DNA of 11,442 bases from Rubrobacter sp. (GCA_016781775.1 JADDPR010000393.1:1-11442); one strand, 5' to 3'. Positions 1 through 6,801 are shown, counted from the stretch's first letter. Translations and numbers: made by a program. Notes: generated from the letters alone by a model not told the origin.

Positions 1-393
1 CAACGCGAGACGTCGCGAGCACCATGGTCGCAATACTCGCAGTCTTTTTTTGTAGGTCCACCCAAGCTTGCTCACCGCCCGGCTCATCGTCGCCACCGAC
101 ACGCGCACGCCTCGCCCCTCCTCCCAAAGCCCGCAGTGGCGCTCCAGCGTGGCGTCGTCGTTGGCCTCCAGTTGCGCCCACAGGGCCCTCTTCTCCTCGT
201 TGGTGGCGAGGATGCTAGGGGTGCGCCCCGGCGAGGGCCTCGGCGCTAGGTCCTCGCCGTCACGCCGGCGCCCGAGCCAGCGCTTGATGGTCGAAAGCGA
301 GACGCCGAAGAGGCCGGCCGCCTCGCGCCTGGGCGTCCCGCGGTCCACCGCGTCGAGCACCCTCACCCTGAGATCCTTCGAGTAACCGTTCAT
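1..393 (-). CDS. IS630-family transposase, N-terminal part (runs off the left edge)
   Basis: The minus strand is open without a stop from an ATG at 393 to the window edge (131 codons). Residues 1-45 form a helix-turn-helix typical of IS630/Tc1-like transposases: it opens MNGYSKDLRVRVLDAV, followed by RREAAGLFGVSLSTIKRWL. A basic linker (PSPGRTPSI) and a second helical block ending VATMSRAVSKLGWTYKK follow, as expected ahead of the DDE catalytic domain. That catalytic domain would lie outside the window. Directly after GWTYKK comes a run of seven A (plus-strand T at 45-51). Beyond it no frame reads like the usual IS630 continuation, so the copy may be frameshifted, truncated or dependent on programmed frameshifting. 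I see no good Shine-Dalgarno before the ATG. The family call is firm; intactness cannot be judged from here. Confidence 0.8.
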   Translation of the reverse strand, partial: MNGYSKDLRVRVLDAVDRGTPRREAAGLFGVSLSTIKRWLGRRRDGEDLAPRPSPGRTPSILATNEEKRALWAQLEANDDATLERHCGLWEEGRGVRVSVATMSRAVSKLGWTYKKRLRVLRPWCSRRLAL

Positions 394-409
394 GCGCAAA
401 GGATCTCAG
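368..409 (-). repeat. 11-bp perfect inverted repeat around the transposase start codon
   Basis: CTGAGATCCTT at 368-378 is exactly complementary to AAGGATCTCAG at 399-409, with a 20-nt loop. In the minus-strand mRNA the ATG (393-391) lies in the loop. One arm is leader and the other covers the conserved KDLR codons. The hairpin could hide the start codon in long read-through transcripts. Fold-back inhibition of this type is known for other transposases (IS10). The repeat is seen directly; the regulatory role is inferred. Confidence 0.6.
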
Positions 410-564
410 CAGGCCAGCCGATCTGCAACCCGCTCTAAATCCGATCCCATGCTTGCCAGTCGGTCTTAAGGGCTGCTAGCGCCCCCCACCGTTCACTTGT
501 CGGGTACGGACTTACGAGAACACCCCTTCTGCGCGACGCGGTGAATATCTTCATGGTACGAGTG

Positions 565-1458
565 CTACGCACTGTCTAGGGCCTTGTGGTAGACCAACTC
601 TGCCGTCGCTACATCCTCTACCGCTAGCCCGAGAGACTTGAATAACGTGATCTCCTCGGGGGATCGGCGGCCCGGCTTCGTCCCGGAGACAACCTCCCCG
701 ATCTCAGCAAAGATCAACCCGGCGGCTATGACGTCCCCACTCTCCTTCATAGCGGCCTCCCGCGAATCCACGTAGACCAGCGCGCGGCGCAGCATCTCGT
801 CGTCGAGCTCCCGCCAGTCCGGGCGGGCTGCGCCTACCGCGTTGATATGTACTCCCGGAGAGAGCCATTCCCCAGATAGCACTGGAGTCGTTGATGTGGT
901 GGCCGTTACGACCACGTCGGCTCCCCGCACCGCCTCCTCCGCTGAGGCCGCGGCACGAACGCCGTGCTCCTCGGCGAATGCCGCCGCCCGGCGCGGACTC
1001 CACACCCTGACCTCGCGGAACTCACGCACCAGCCGAAGCGCCTCCAGGTGGCTGTGCGCCTGCACCCCGGAGCCGATGATTGCTAGCACGGAAGCATCAG
1101 GGCGGGCGAGACGCTCCGTGGCGACTGCCGATACAGCCGCCGTGCGCACCTCGGTGATGAGCCGCCCGTCCATGGTGACCAAAGGTTCACCGGTCTCAGG
1201 CTTGAAAAGCAGGATCGTCGCGTGGTGCGTGGGGACATCGGTGTTGCGGGGGTAGAGTGCAACTAGCTTCGTGCCGAGGGCCGTCCCGGTGTAGGCGGGC
1301 ATGAGGCCGAGGAAGCCGTGGTGTTCCGCCACGGAGAGCATTGTTCGGACCGGCTGTACCACCCTACCGCTCGAAAAGTCGGCCAGCGCCTTCTCCATGG
1401 CGGGGATTACTTCTTCCATTCGCAGCAGGCGATCGATATCCGCTTCATCCAGATTCAT
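565..1458 (-). CDS. ornithine cyclodeaminase / mu-crystallin family NAD(P)-dependent enzyme
   Basis: The 297-aa product fits the ornithine cyclodeaminase/mu-crystallin family (usually about 310-330 aa). These are soluble enzymes that reduce or deaminate imino and amino acids with NAD(P). Visible features are the substrate-side strand GTKLVALYPRN with K64, the GRLITEVRTAAVSAVA segment near 98-113, a Rossmann nucleotide-binding turn GSGVQA at 129-134, GADVVVTAT at 179-187, and the C-terminal YVDSREAAMKESGDV block. In true ornithine cyclodeaminases the catalytic Asp sits in a GGDCPG motif. Here the equivalent stretch is GAARPDWREL (209 onward), which resembles mu-crystallin-type ketimine reductases, so ornithine cyclisation is unlikely. 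The ATG start is supported by an AAGGGGG ribosome-binding site 8 nt upstream. The gene stands alone beside the transposase, and its substrate cannot be told from context. Alanine dehydrogenase-like or opine/imine-reducing activity are alternatives. Confidence 0.88.
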   Translation of the reverse strand: MNLDEADIDRLLRMEEVIPAMEKALADFSSGRVVQPVRTMLSVAEHHGFLGLMPAYTGTALGTKLVALYPRNTDVPTHHATILLFKPETGEPLVTMDGRLITEVRTAAVSAVATERLARPDASVLAIIGSGVQAHSHLEALRLVREFREVRVWSPRRAAAFAEEHGVRAAASAEEAVRGADVVVTATTSTTPVLSGEWLSPGVHINAVGAARPDWRELDDEMLRRALVYVDSREAAMKESGDVIAAGLIFAEIGEVVSGTKPGRRSPEEITLFKSLGLAVEDVATAELVYHKALDSA

Positions 1459-1707
1459 CTGTGCATCCCCCTTCCCTTACGGACTGTAGAGAGTAGGCGC
1501 AGATCGTCGTCTCAGTATACGCCTGCTGCCAACAGCGCCTAACCGCTAGACCACCTCCAGCTCGACCTCCGGCTCCTCGCACAGCCTGGCGGAGAAGCGG
1601 ACCTTCGGCGCGCTGTCACTTCCTACAGTTGATAGGGGCGAATGCTCGGCCGCGCAGGGTCCTCGGCTACACTGGCGGTGAACGTACAGAGGCAAAGGTA
1701 GGCGCAC

Positions 1708-1869
1708 GTGGGTCCCAAAGACGTTCTGCGCGAGGTCATGCTCCTCCCGCGGGTAGATCCCAACGATCCTTCGCTGGTTGGCAAAGTCACTCGCACGCTC
1801 CAGATCCCTTACATTTCGATCGCCGGAAGGTCTCGGGCGAGGTTACGCGCCGCACTCGTGGCGCATTAA
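1708..1869 (+). CDS. possible 53-aa hypothetical protein
   Basis: A GTG at 1708 opens a 53-aa frame ending at TAA 1867-1869, with a purine-rich AAAGGTAGG about 6 nt upstream as a plausible ribosome-binding site. The product begins MGPKDVLREVMLLPRVDP and ends in a basic, alanine-rich stretch. I do not recognise it, and it shows no membrane segment or metal motif. It sits in a decayed-looking intergenic region, so a chance ORF or a gene fragment is as likely as a real small gene. Confidence 0.22.
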   Translation: MGPKDVLREVMLLPRVDPNDPSLVGKVTRTLQIPYISIAGRSRARLRAALVAH

Positions 1870-1972
1870 TTAGAACCATAGCGGCGGACACGTCGAGAAT
1901 CCGTCCGCTTCGATGATGAGCGACGAGGGTGGCAGGTCCACCGCGTGAACACACCGTCGCGAAAGGATGCCT

Positions 1973-2035
1973 TTCTTCGATGGTGCCCGAGAGGCTGAGA
2001 TTCCCAACCGATAAAGCCTGCGCAAGATGCGGTTG
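1973..2035 (+). promoter_or_regulatory. structured leader-like segment, weakly riboswitch-like
   Basis: The segment holds a short GCC/GGC stem with loop CGAGA (GGTGCCC 1982-1988, GCTGAGA 1994-2000). A second hairpin follows, with a 6-bp perfect stem (CAACCG 2005-2010 / CGGTTG 2030-2035). GGTGCCC plus GCTGAGA resembles the 5' half of the TPP aptamer, while TTCCCAACCG followed by TAAAGCC resembles an FMN-aptamer core. Neither aptamer is complete, and the downstream gene is not a thiamine or flavin gene. It may be a relic, an unrelated RNA structure or chance. Confidence 0.15.
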
Positions 2036-2205
2036 TCTTCCCGACATGTCTCGTGCAGGAGTGTCGAATGAGCGCTATACCGATGATCTTTGACGGCCTT
2101 CTCCAACGGTTCAGCGGCGACGTAACTTCTCTGAGGCTTCACGTGAAAACCCGTCGCCCGAGCGAGTATCATGGGGGCGCGGTGAGGAGAGGAAAGGAGT
2201 ACGGC

Positions 2206-3879
2206 ATGTTTCGTACGGCGAAGCCGTGGGTCCGGGTCTATGAGGGGCATGCTTCGCCCGAGACGGAGGTCTTCGAGGGCTCGCTGACGGATTTCTTCAG
2301 GCTCTCGGTCGAGGAGCACCGGGAGAAGACCGCCCTTACGTTCTACGGGACGACCTTTACTTTCGAGCGCCTGGAAGCGCTGGTCGACAAGATGGCGGCG
2401 TCGCTCGCGGCGAGGGGGGTAAAGAAGGGAGATCGGGTCGCGCTCATGCTCCCGAACTGCCCACAGTACGTGATCTCGTTCTTCGCCACGGTGCGGCTCG
2501 GGGCGATCGTCACACAGCTCAACCCGATGTACGTGGAGCGGGAGATCGAGCACATCCTCCGTGACTCCGGGGCCGAGACGATCGTCGTCTACTCGGACAT
2601 GTACCCGCGCGTGAAGGCGGTCCTGCCGGAGACGAGCTTGCGCGACGTGGTCGTCGTGGACCTCAAGGGGGAGCCCGAGGCGCTGGAAGCGGGTCACGTC
2701 AGCTTCGGGAACCTGCTCGCCGAGGACGCCGAGCCGGCGCCCTCCGTCGAGATCAACCCGGTCGAAGACGTCGCGGTCTTTCAGTACACGGGCGGGACGA
2801 CGGGGGTCTCCAAGGGGGCGATGCTCACGCATCGCAACCTGGTGGCGAACGTGCAGCAGACGCTGGACCTGTTCGTAGACGACCCGGCGGCGTTCTCGAA
2901 CAACCAGAAGATCATGGCGCTCCTGCCGTTCTTCCATATCTATGGTCTGACTTGCGTGATGCTCTTCGGAATCCGACAGGGGCTGAACCAGATTCTGGTC
3001 CCCCGCTTCGACGCGGCCGAGGTCATGAACCTGGTCAAGAGCGAGACCCCCGTCATGTTCGCGGGCGTCCCCACGATGTACATGGCGCTCCACGCCTCGG
3101 GGGCGGACTTGAGGGAGTACGGCTTCCACAAGGTGAGGACGTACAACTCCGGCGGGGCGGCGATGCCGGTGAACCTGAGGCACGCCTTCGAGAAGAAGAT
3201 CGGGCGCCCCGTCTACGAGGGCTACGGGCTCTCCGAGGCCTCCCCGGTGACGCACTTCAACCCGCCGTTCACCGGTTCGAGCCGCGACGCGAGCATCGGC
3301 GTCCCGATACCGAGCACGGACGCGAGGATCGTGGACGTCGAAACGGGGGAGCAGGAGGTCCCCGTCGGGGAGTCCGGCGAGCTCGTCATCCGGGGTCCGC
3401 AGGTGATGAAGGGCTACTGGAACATGCCCGGCGAGACGCAGAAGACCCTGAAGGGCGGCTGGCTCTACACCGGGGACGTCGCTCGTATGGACGACGAGGG
3501 CTACTTCTACATCGTCGACCGCAAGAAGGACATGATCGTGGCCTCCGGCTACAACGTCTACCCGCGCGAGATCGAGGAGGTCCTCTTCGAGCACCCGGAC
3601 GTCGCCGAGGGGGTCGCCGTCGGCATCCCGGACGAGTACCGCGGCGAGTCGGTGAAGGCCTTCGTGGTCCGCAGGCCCGGCAGCGACGTGACGGAGGAGG
3701 AGATCCTCGCGTTCTGCAAGGATCGCCTCGCCCCGTACAAGAGCCCGAAGACCGTCGAGTTCCGCGACGAACTGCCGAAGAGCACCGTCGGCAAGCTGCT
3801 CCGTCGCGTCCTCGCCGACGAGGAGAAGGCGAAGACCACGGTCCCGTCGCCCGCAGAGACCCCGCCGGCGCAGGGCTAA
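2206..3879 (+). CDS. AMP-forming acyl-CoA ligase (long-chain fatty-acid-CoA ligase, FadD-like)
   Basis: The 557-aa enzyme belongs to the ANL superfamily. It activates a carboxylic acid with ATP to an acyl-adenylate and transfers it to CoA. Motifs appear in the expected order: the phosphate-binding loop YTGGTTGVSKG at 194-204, YGLSEASP at 340-347, YTGD at 421-424 with ribose-binding D424, the hinge region DRKKD at 438-442 followed by the GYNVYPREIEE motif, and PKSTVGK near the C-terminus with catalytic lysine K530. Length and motifs match medium/long-chain fatty acyl-CoA ligases; chain length cannot be read from sequence. ATG 2206 is preferred because GGAAAGGAG lies 6 nt upstream and the homologous region begins just after it. 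The frame stays open upstream, and ATG 2068 with AGGAG would add 46 residues. It leads an operon with the SDR (40 bp downstream) and the thiolase, which implies fatty-acid or ketoacid catabolism. Confidence 0.93.
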   Translation: MFRTAKPWVRVYEGHASPETEVFEGSLTDFFRLSVEEHREKTALTFYGTTFTFERLEALVDKMAASLAARGVKKGDRVALMLPNCPQYVISFFATVRLGAIVTQLNPMYVEREIEHILRDSGAETIVVYSDMYPRVKAVLPETSLRDVVVVDLKGEPEALEAGHVSFGNLLAEDAEPAPSVEINPVEDVAVFQYTGGTTGVSKGAMLTHRNLVANVQQTLDLFVDDPAAFSNNQKIMALLPFFHIYGLTCVMLFGIRQGLNQILVPRFDAAEVMNLVKSETPVMFAGVPTMYMALHASGADLREYGFHKVRTYNSGGAAMPVNLRHAFEKKIGRPVYEGYGLSEASPVTHFNPPFTGSSRDASIGVPIPSTDARIVDVETGEQEVPVGESGELVIRGPQVMKGYWNMPGETQKTLKGGWLYTGDVARMDDEGYFYIVDRKKDMIVASGYNVYPREIEEVLFEHPDVAEGVAVGIPDEYRGESVKAFVVRRPGSDVTEEEILAFCKDRLAPYKSPKTVEFRDELPKSTVGKLLRRVLADEEKAKTTVPSPAETPPAQG

Positions 3880-3919
3880 GGCGTACAGGCAGGTCCGAAA
3901 CTAGACCTCAGAAGAAGGG

Positions 3920-4744
3920 ATGGTACGGAGGGTGGATACCCAGGAGAACGCGCGGACGGAGGCCCGGGCGAGCGCCCTGGACCTCTTCCGCCTCGATGGC
4001 AAGACGGCGATTGTAACCGGCGGGGGAAGGGGGCTCGGGCAGTACATGGCCGAGGCCCTCTCGGACGCCGGCGCCTCGGTCGTCCTCTGCTCGCGCAAGC
4101 TGGAGGCGTTGGAGGAGGTCAAGGACGAGATCGAGGCTCGGGGCGGCAAGGCACACGCGGTCGCCTGCGACGTCGCGGAGCCCGAGGACGTCGAGCGGGT
4201 GGTCCGGGAGACGGAGGAGCGCTTCGGGGGCATAGACGTGCTCGTGAACAACTCGGGGGCGACGTGGGGGGCGCCGACGCTGGAGATGCCGCTGGAGAAG
4301 TTCGATCTCGTGATGCGGGTGAACGTGCGCGGGGTGTTCTTGATGAGCCAGGCGGTCGGAAGGCGCATGGTCGAGAGGGGGGAGGGCGGCAAGATAATCA
4401 ACATCGCCTCCGTCGCCGGCCTCCTCGGCGGCCACCCGGATTACATGCAGACCGTGGGCTACAACTCGAGCAAGGGGGCCGTGATCTCGATGACGCGCGA
4501 CCTCGCCACGGGCTGGGCGCGGCACGGCATCAACGTCAACGCCATCGCGCCGGGCTGGTTCCCGACGAAGATGAGCGGCGGTCTTATACAGAAGTTCGAG
4601 GAGAAGATGCTGGAGGGCATCCCCCTGCACCGCTTCGGGAGGCCGGAGGACATAAAGGGCGCGGCGCTCTTCCTCGCCTCGCCGGCATCGAACTACGTGA
4701 CCGGACAAACGATCGTCGTCGACGGCGGCGAGACGGCCTGGTAG
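3920..4744 (+). CDS. SDR-family NAD(P)-dependent oxidoreductase
   Basis: This 274-aa classical short-chain dehydrogenase shows the full set of motifs: the cofactor loop TGGGRGLG at 33-40, CDV at 83-85, NNSG at 110-113, and the catalytic tetrad N135, S164, Y181 and K185 (YNSSK at 181-185). It ends in the usual DGG segment. R59 after the second beta strand hints at NADP preference. Overall it resembles gluconate 5-dehydrogenase or 3-ketoacyl reductase-like SDRs. Between an acyl-CoA ligase and a thiolase (31 bp upstream of the latter), a hydroxyacyl-CoA or hydroxyacid dehydrogenase role is plausible but inferred. The start is uncertain. GAAGAAGGG abuts ATG 3920 almost without a spacer, and the alternative GTG at 3932 has CGGAGG directly against it. 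The choice changes only four residues, all well before the fold begins near residue 22. Confidence 0.92.
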   Translation: MVRRVDTQENARTEARASALDLFRLDGKTAIVTGGGRGLGQYMAEALSDAGASVVLCSRKLEALEEVKDEIEARGGKAHAVACDVAEPEDVERVVRETEERFGGIDVLVNNSGATWGAPTLEMPLEKFDLVMRVNVRGVFLMSQAVGRRMVERGEGGKIINIASVAGLLGGHPDYMQTVGYNSSKGAVISMTRDLATGWARHGINVNAIAPGWFPTKMSGGLIQKFEEKMLEGIPLHRFGRPEDIKGAALFLASPASNYVTGQTIVVDGGETAW

Positions 4745-4775
4745 GGGACCTCCCCCGAAAGAAAGGTAGGAGAGC

Positions 4776-5957
4776 ATGAGCGACGTGTACATCATCGACG
4801 GGGCCCGTACGGCCTTCGGTTCGTTCGGTGGCGGCCTGAAGGACGTCTCGTCCCACGGCCTCGGGGTCGCGGCGGCGAAGGGGGCGCTGGAGCGCTCGGG
4901 CGTCGATCCCTCGAAGGTAGACAACGTGGTGATGGGGAACGTGATCCAGACCCACGAGGGCGCCCCGTACCTCGCCCGCCACGTCGCCCTCGACTCCGGC
5001 GTCCCGATCGAGACCCCCGCCCTTACCTTGAACCGTCTCTGCGGCTCCGGCCTGCAGGCGGTGGTCTCGTGCGCCCAGGCGATAAAGCTGGACGAGTCGA
5101 GGGTCGCCCTGGCCGGCGGCGCCGAGAGCATGAGTCAAGCCCCTTACGTCTCGCGCAAGGCCCGCTTCGGCATCCGCATGGGCCCCGACACCCTCGTGGA
5201 CACCCTGAGCGAGGCGCTGACGGACAACCGCGCCGGCTGCGGGATGGGCGTTACCGCCGAGAACCTCGCCGAGAGGTACGGCATCACCCGCGAGGACCAG
5301 GACGCCTTCGCCGCCCGGAGCCACCAGCGGGCCGCCCAGGCCACCGAGAGCGGGCGTCTGGAGGACGAGATCGTGCCGGTCGAGGTCAGGACGCGCAAGG
5401 GCTCGGTCGAGGTCAAAAAGGACGAGCACATCCGCGAAGGCGCGACCCAGAAGGGTCTCTCCGGGCTAAGGCCGGTCTTCAAGAGGGACGGCGGCACCGT
5501 GACCGCCGGCAACTCGTCGGGCATAAACGACGGCGCCGCCGCCGTGGTCGTCGCGACCGAGGGGGCGGTGAACGACGAGGGGCTCACCCCGATGGGTCGC
5601 ATCCTCGGCTGGGGCGTCGCCGGGGTCGATCCTAATGTCATGGGGATAGGTCCCGTGCCGTCCTCGCGCCTCGCGCTCAAGCGGGCCGGTCTCACGGTCG
5701 ACGATCTCGACCTGGTCGAGATAAACGAGGCCTTCGCCGCCCAGTACCTCGCCTGCGAGGAGGAGCTCGGCCTCGACCGGGAGAAGGTGAACGTGAACGG
5801 CGGCGCCGTAGCCTACGGACACCCCGTCGGCGCGAGCGGCACGCGCGTACTCCTCACCCTCCTCTACGAGCTCAAGCGCCAGAACAAGAAGTACGGCCTC
5901 GCCTCGCTGTGCATCGGCGGCGGACAGGGCATCGCGATGGTGGTAGAAGCCGTCTAG
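4776..5957 (+). CDS. acetyl-CoA C-acetyltransferase (thiolase family)
   Basis: The 393-aa product has the typical length of a degradative or biosynthetic thiolase II. It opens with DVYIIDGARTAFGSFGG. The acyl-accepting cysteine is C89 in NRLCGSG, the conserved histidine is H349 in GHPVGASG, and the second cysteine is C379 in CIGGGQG, so the catalytic triad is intact. NEAFAAQ precedes the C-terminal half, as usual. The enzyme cleaves 3-ketoacyl-CoA with CoA or condenses two acetyl-CoA in the cytoplasm. The ATG is supported by a purine-rich GGTAGGAG site just upstream. It is the last gene of the ligase-SDR-thiolase operon and is followed within 8 bp by a strong hairpin. Acetoacetyl-CoA versus longer 3-ketoacyl-CoA preference cannot be decided from sequence alone. 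Confidence 0.94.
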   Translation: MSDVYIIDGARTAFGSFGGGLKDVSSHGLGVAAAKGALERSGVDPSKVDNVVMGNVIQTHEGAPYLARHVALDSGVPIETPALTLNRLCGSGLQAVVSCAQAIKLDESRVALAGGAESMSQAPYVSRKARFGIRMGPDTLVDTLSEALTDNRAGCGMGVTAENLAERYGITREDQDAFAARSHQRAAQATESGRLEDEIVPVEVRTRKGSVEVKKDEHIREGATQKGLSGLRPVFKRDGGTVTAGNSSGINDGAAAVVVATEGAVNDEGLTPMGRILGWGVAGVDPNVMGIGPVPSSRLALKRAGLTVDDLDLVEINEAFAAQYLACEEELGLDREKVNVNGGAVAYGHPVGASGTRVLLTLLYELKRQNKKYGLASLCIGGGQGIAMVVEAV

Positions 5958-5964
5958 AAACCGG

Positions 5965-5998
5965 GGAGGGGCCGCCCCCGGAGGATGGCGGCCCCTCC
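5965..5998. terminator. hairpin between convergent genes, probable bidirectional terminator
   Basis: GGAGGGGCCGCC (5965-5976) pairs perfectly with GGCGGCCCCTCC (5987-5998) across a 10-nt loop. It lies between the thiolase stop (5957) and the stop of the convergent PRC-barrel gene (6001). No T-tract follows on the plus strand. On the minus strand a short GGTTTCT follows a few bases later. Position and a 12-bp GC stem favour a terminator for both genes. Confidence 0.7.
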
Positions 5999-6000
5999 GA

Positions 6001-6684
6001 TTACCTCCTCAAGCGGTGAACCTTGACCCTCCCTGCTTCCTCCGTCTCCCAGCGGCCCTCGGATTCCCCGGTCGACCGGGGAGTGCGGCGAGCGGTTGGC
6101 CGCTCGGTCGGTTGCTCGGTTGGCCGAGGGGGCTGCTCGGTCGGCCGCTCGGTCTGGCGAGGGGGCTCGAACTCCGGTACGTCGTCCAGGGGGATGTCCA
6201 CGGGGTGGTTCGACGAGGGCGCGGGGCTGCGCGGAGCCGGCCTCTCCTGCGACGCGGCCCTCTCGCCCGGGAGGACGTCCACGCGGGGGTCCGGGGCGAA
6301 GCGCGGGTCGCCCGCCGGCGCGGAGTATCCTCCGGTGTGCTCCGGGCTCGGGTGCAGGCCTTCGAGGCCGTAGTAGCTGCGCACGTGATTCTCCAGCTCC
6401 GGTGTTAGCTGCTCGCCGTGTCCGAAATGGGGGGCGTGCTTTATCGACTCGGCGGGCTCGGAGACCTCTATAAGCTGTCGCTTGTCGTTCACCCGCAGGA
6501 TCTCCGTCGGGATGATGGTGGAGTTCGTCCCGAAGAAGCCCATCTTCACGCCGACGTACAGCACCTCGTCGCGATCGTCCACAAGAAGGTCGTCGACCTT
6601 GCCGATCTTCTCGTAGTGCGAGTCGTAGACTTTGTAATCTTCCTTGGCCTTCTTCAGCCCCGCGAACGGGTCCACGGTATTCAT
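6001..6684 (-). CDS. PRC-barrel domain protein with a low-complexity Thr/Pro/Glu/Arg tail
   Basis: The 227-aa soluble protein starts at ATG 6684, supported by GAAGGAG about 9 nt upstream; the frame is open further upstream but has no such site. Residues about 15-85 form a PRC-barrel-like fold: YKVYDSHYEKIGKVDDLLVDD, then VLYVGVKMGFFG and IIPTEILRV. The domain was first seen in the photosynthetic reaction centre H subunit and occurs widely in stress and RNA-processing proteins. Residues about 105 onward are disordered-looking and rich in Pro, Glu and Arg, with a repetitive block of the type TERPTEQP before a basic end (VKVHRLRR). There is no signal peptide or membrane segment. The specific role is unknown. 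Single-domain PRC-barrel proteins with such tails are common in radiation- and desiccation-tolerant bacteria, but a stress role here is inference. Confidence 0.85.
   Translation of the reverse strand: MNTVDPFAGLKKAKEDYKVYDSHYEKIGKVDDLLVDDRDEVLYVGVKMGFFGTNSTIIPTEILRVNDKRQLIEVSEPAESIKHAPHFGHGEQLTPELENHVRSYYGLEGLHPSPEHTGGYSAPAGDPRFAPDPRVDVLPGERAASQERPAPRSPAPSSNHPVDIPLDDVPEFEPPRQTERPTEQPPRPTEQPTERPTARRTPRSTGESEGRWETEEAGRVKVHRLRR
6091..6160. repeat. short imperfect tandem repeat encoding the PRC-barrel protein tail
   Basis: The plus strand repeats variants of GCTCGGTCGG (with T/C changes) several times, for example at 6102-6111 and 6138-6147. On the minus strand this encodes successive TE(R/Q)P units. 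Length variation by slippage between strains would be expected. Confidence 0.55.
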
Positions 6685-6795
6685 GCCGCCTCGCTCCTTC
6701 ACTCTCGCCGTTCTAATGTACGCTTGCTGCCTCGCTTTTACCCGTTTCCCCAAGCTTTGAGACCGGCCCCCCGAGGGCGGCGTGGCGACCGCGCG

Positions 6796-6801
6796 TATAA
6801 T
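6796..6801 (+). promoter_or_regulatory. -10 element for a leaderless tdk transcript
   Basis: A consensus TATAAT ends 8 bp before the tdk ATG at 6810. Transcription normally begins about 6-8 bp after the -10 box, so the mRNA would start at or next to the A of the ATG. No Shine-Dalgarno sequence exists in the remaining CCAGCCGT. No good -35 box is visible 17 bp upstream. Leaderless mRNAs are common in actinobacteria. Confidence 0.7.

Larger units (their letters stand above)
1459..2205. other. long intergenic stretch without a confident gene
   Basis: About 750 bp separate the divergent OCD-family gene and the acyl-CoA ligase. I see a minus-strand ORF tail that stops at 1546-1548 and reads APKVRFSARLCEEPEVELEV at its end; it could be the remnant of a lost gene but I cannot name it. 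There is also a possible 53-codon ORF (1708-1869), a 6-bp inverted repeat (GCGGAC 1884-1889 / GTCCGC 1903-1908), and a structured segment near 1973-2035. A second candidate start for the ligase (ATG 2068 with AGGAG at 2057-2061) lies here too. The region looks like decayed or recombined DNA, in keeping with the nearby transposase. Confidence 0.5.

Noticed and set aside
561..573. Hairpin AGTGC-TAC-GCACT at the end of the OCD-family gene as a terminator
   Set aside because: The stem is only 5 bp with a 3-nt loop, overlaps the stop codon, and no T-run follows on the minus strand.
1973..2035. A genuine TPP riboswitch
   Set aside because: Only the GGTGCC/GCTGAGA half fits. The P4/P5 half with the CTGAT and GATAATGCC arrangement is not there, and no thiamine gene follows; kept only as a weak structured element.
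1870..3594. 574-codon open frame on the minus strand, antisense to the acyl-CoA ligase
   Set aside because: It is Arg/His/Asp-rich, has no recognisable motif, and mirrors codon positions of a clear ANL enzyme. High-GC genes routinely leave such antisense frames open.
2952..4016. 354-codon plus-strand frame overlapping the ligase and SDR start
   Set aside because: Arg/Gly/Pro-rich frame-shifted shadow of two well-supported genes, with no domain.
3908..5131. 407-codon minus-strand frame across the SDR and thiolase
   Set aside because: Antisense shadow with biased composition; both plus-strand genes have complete catalytic motifs.
5965..5998. Hairpin as part of a repeat family or mobile element
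   Set aside because: It occurs once in the window and its position between two convergent stop codons explains it as a terminator.
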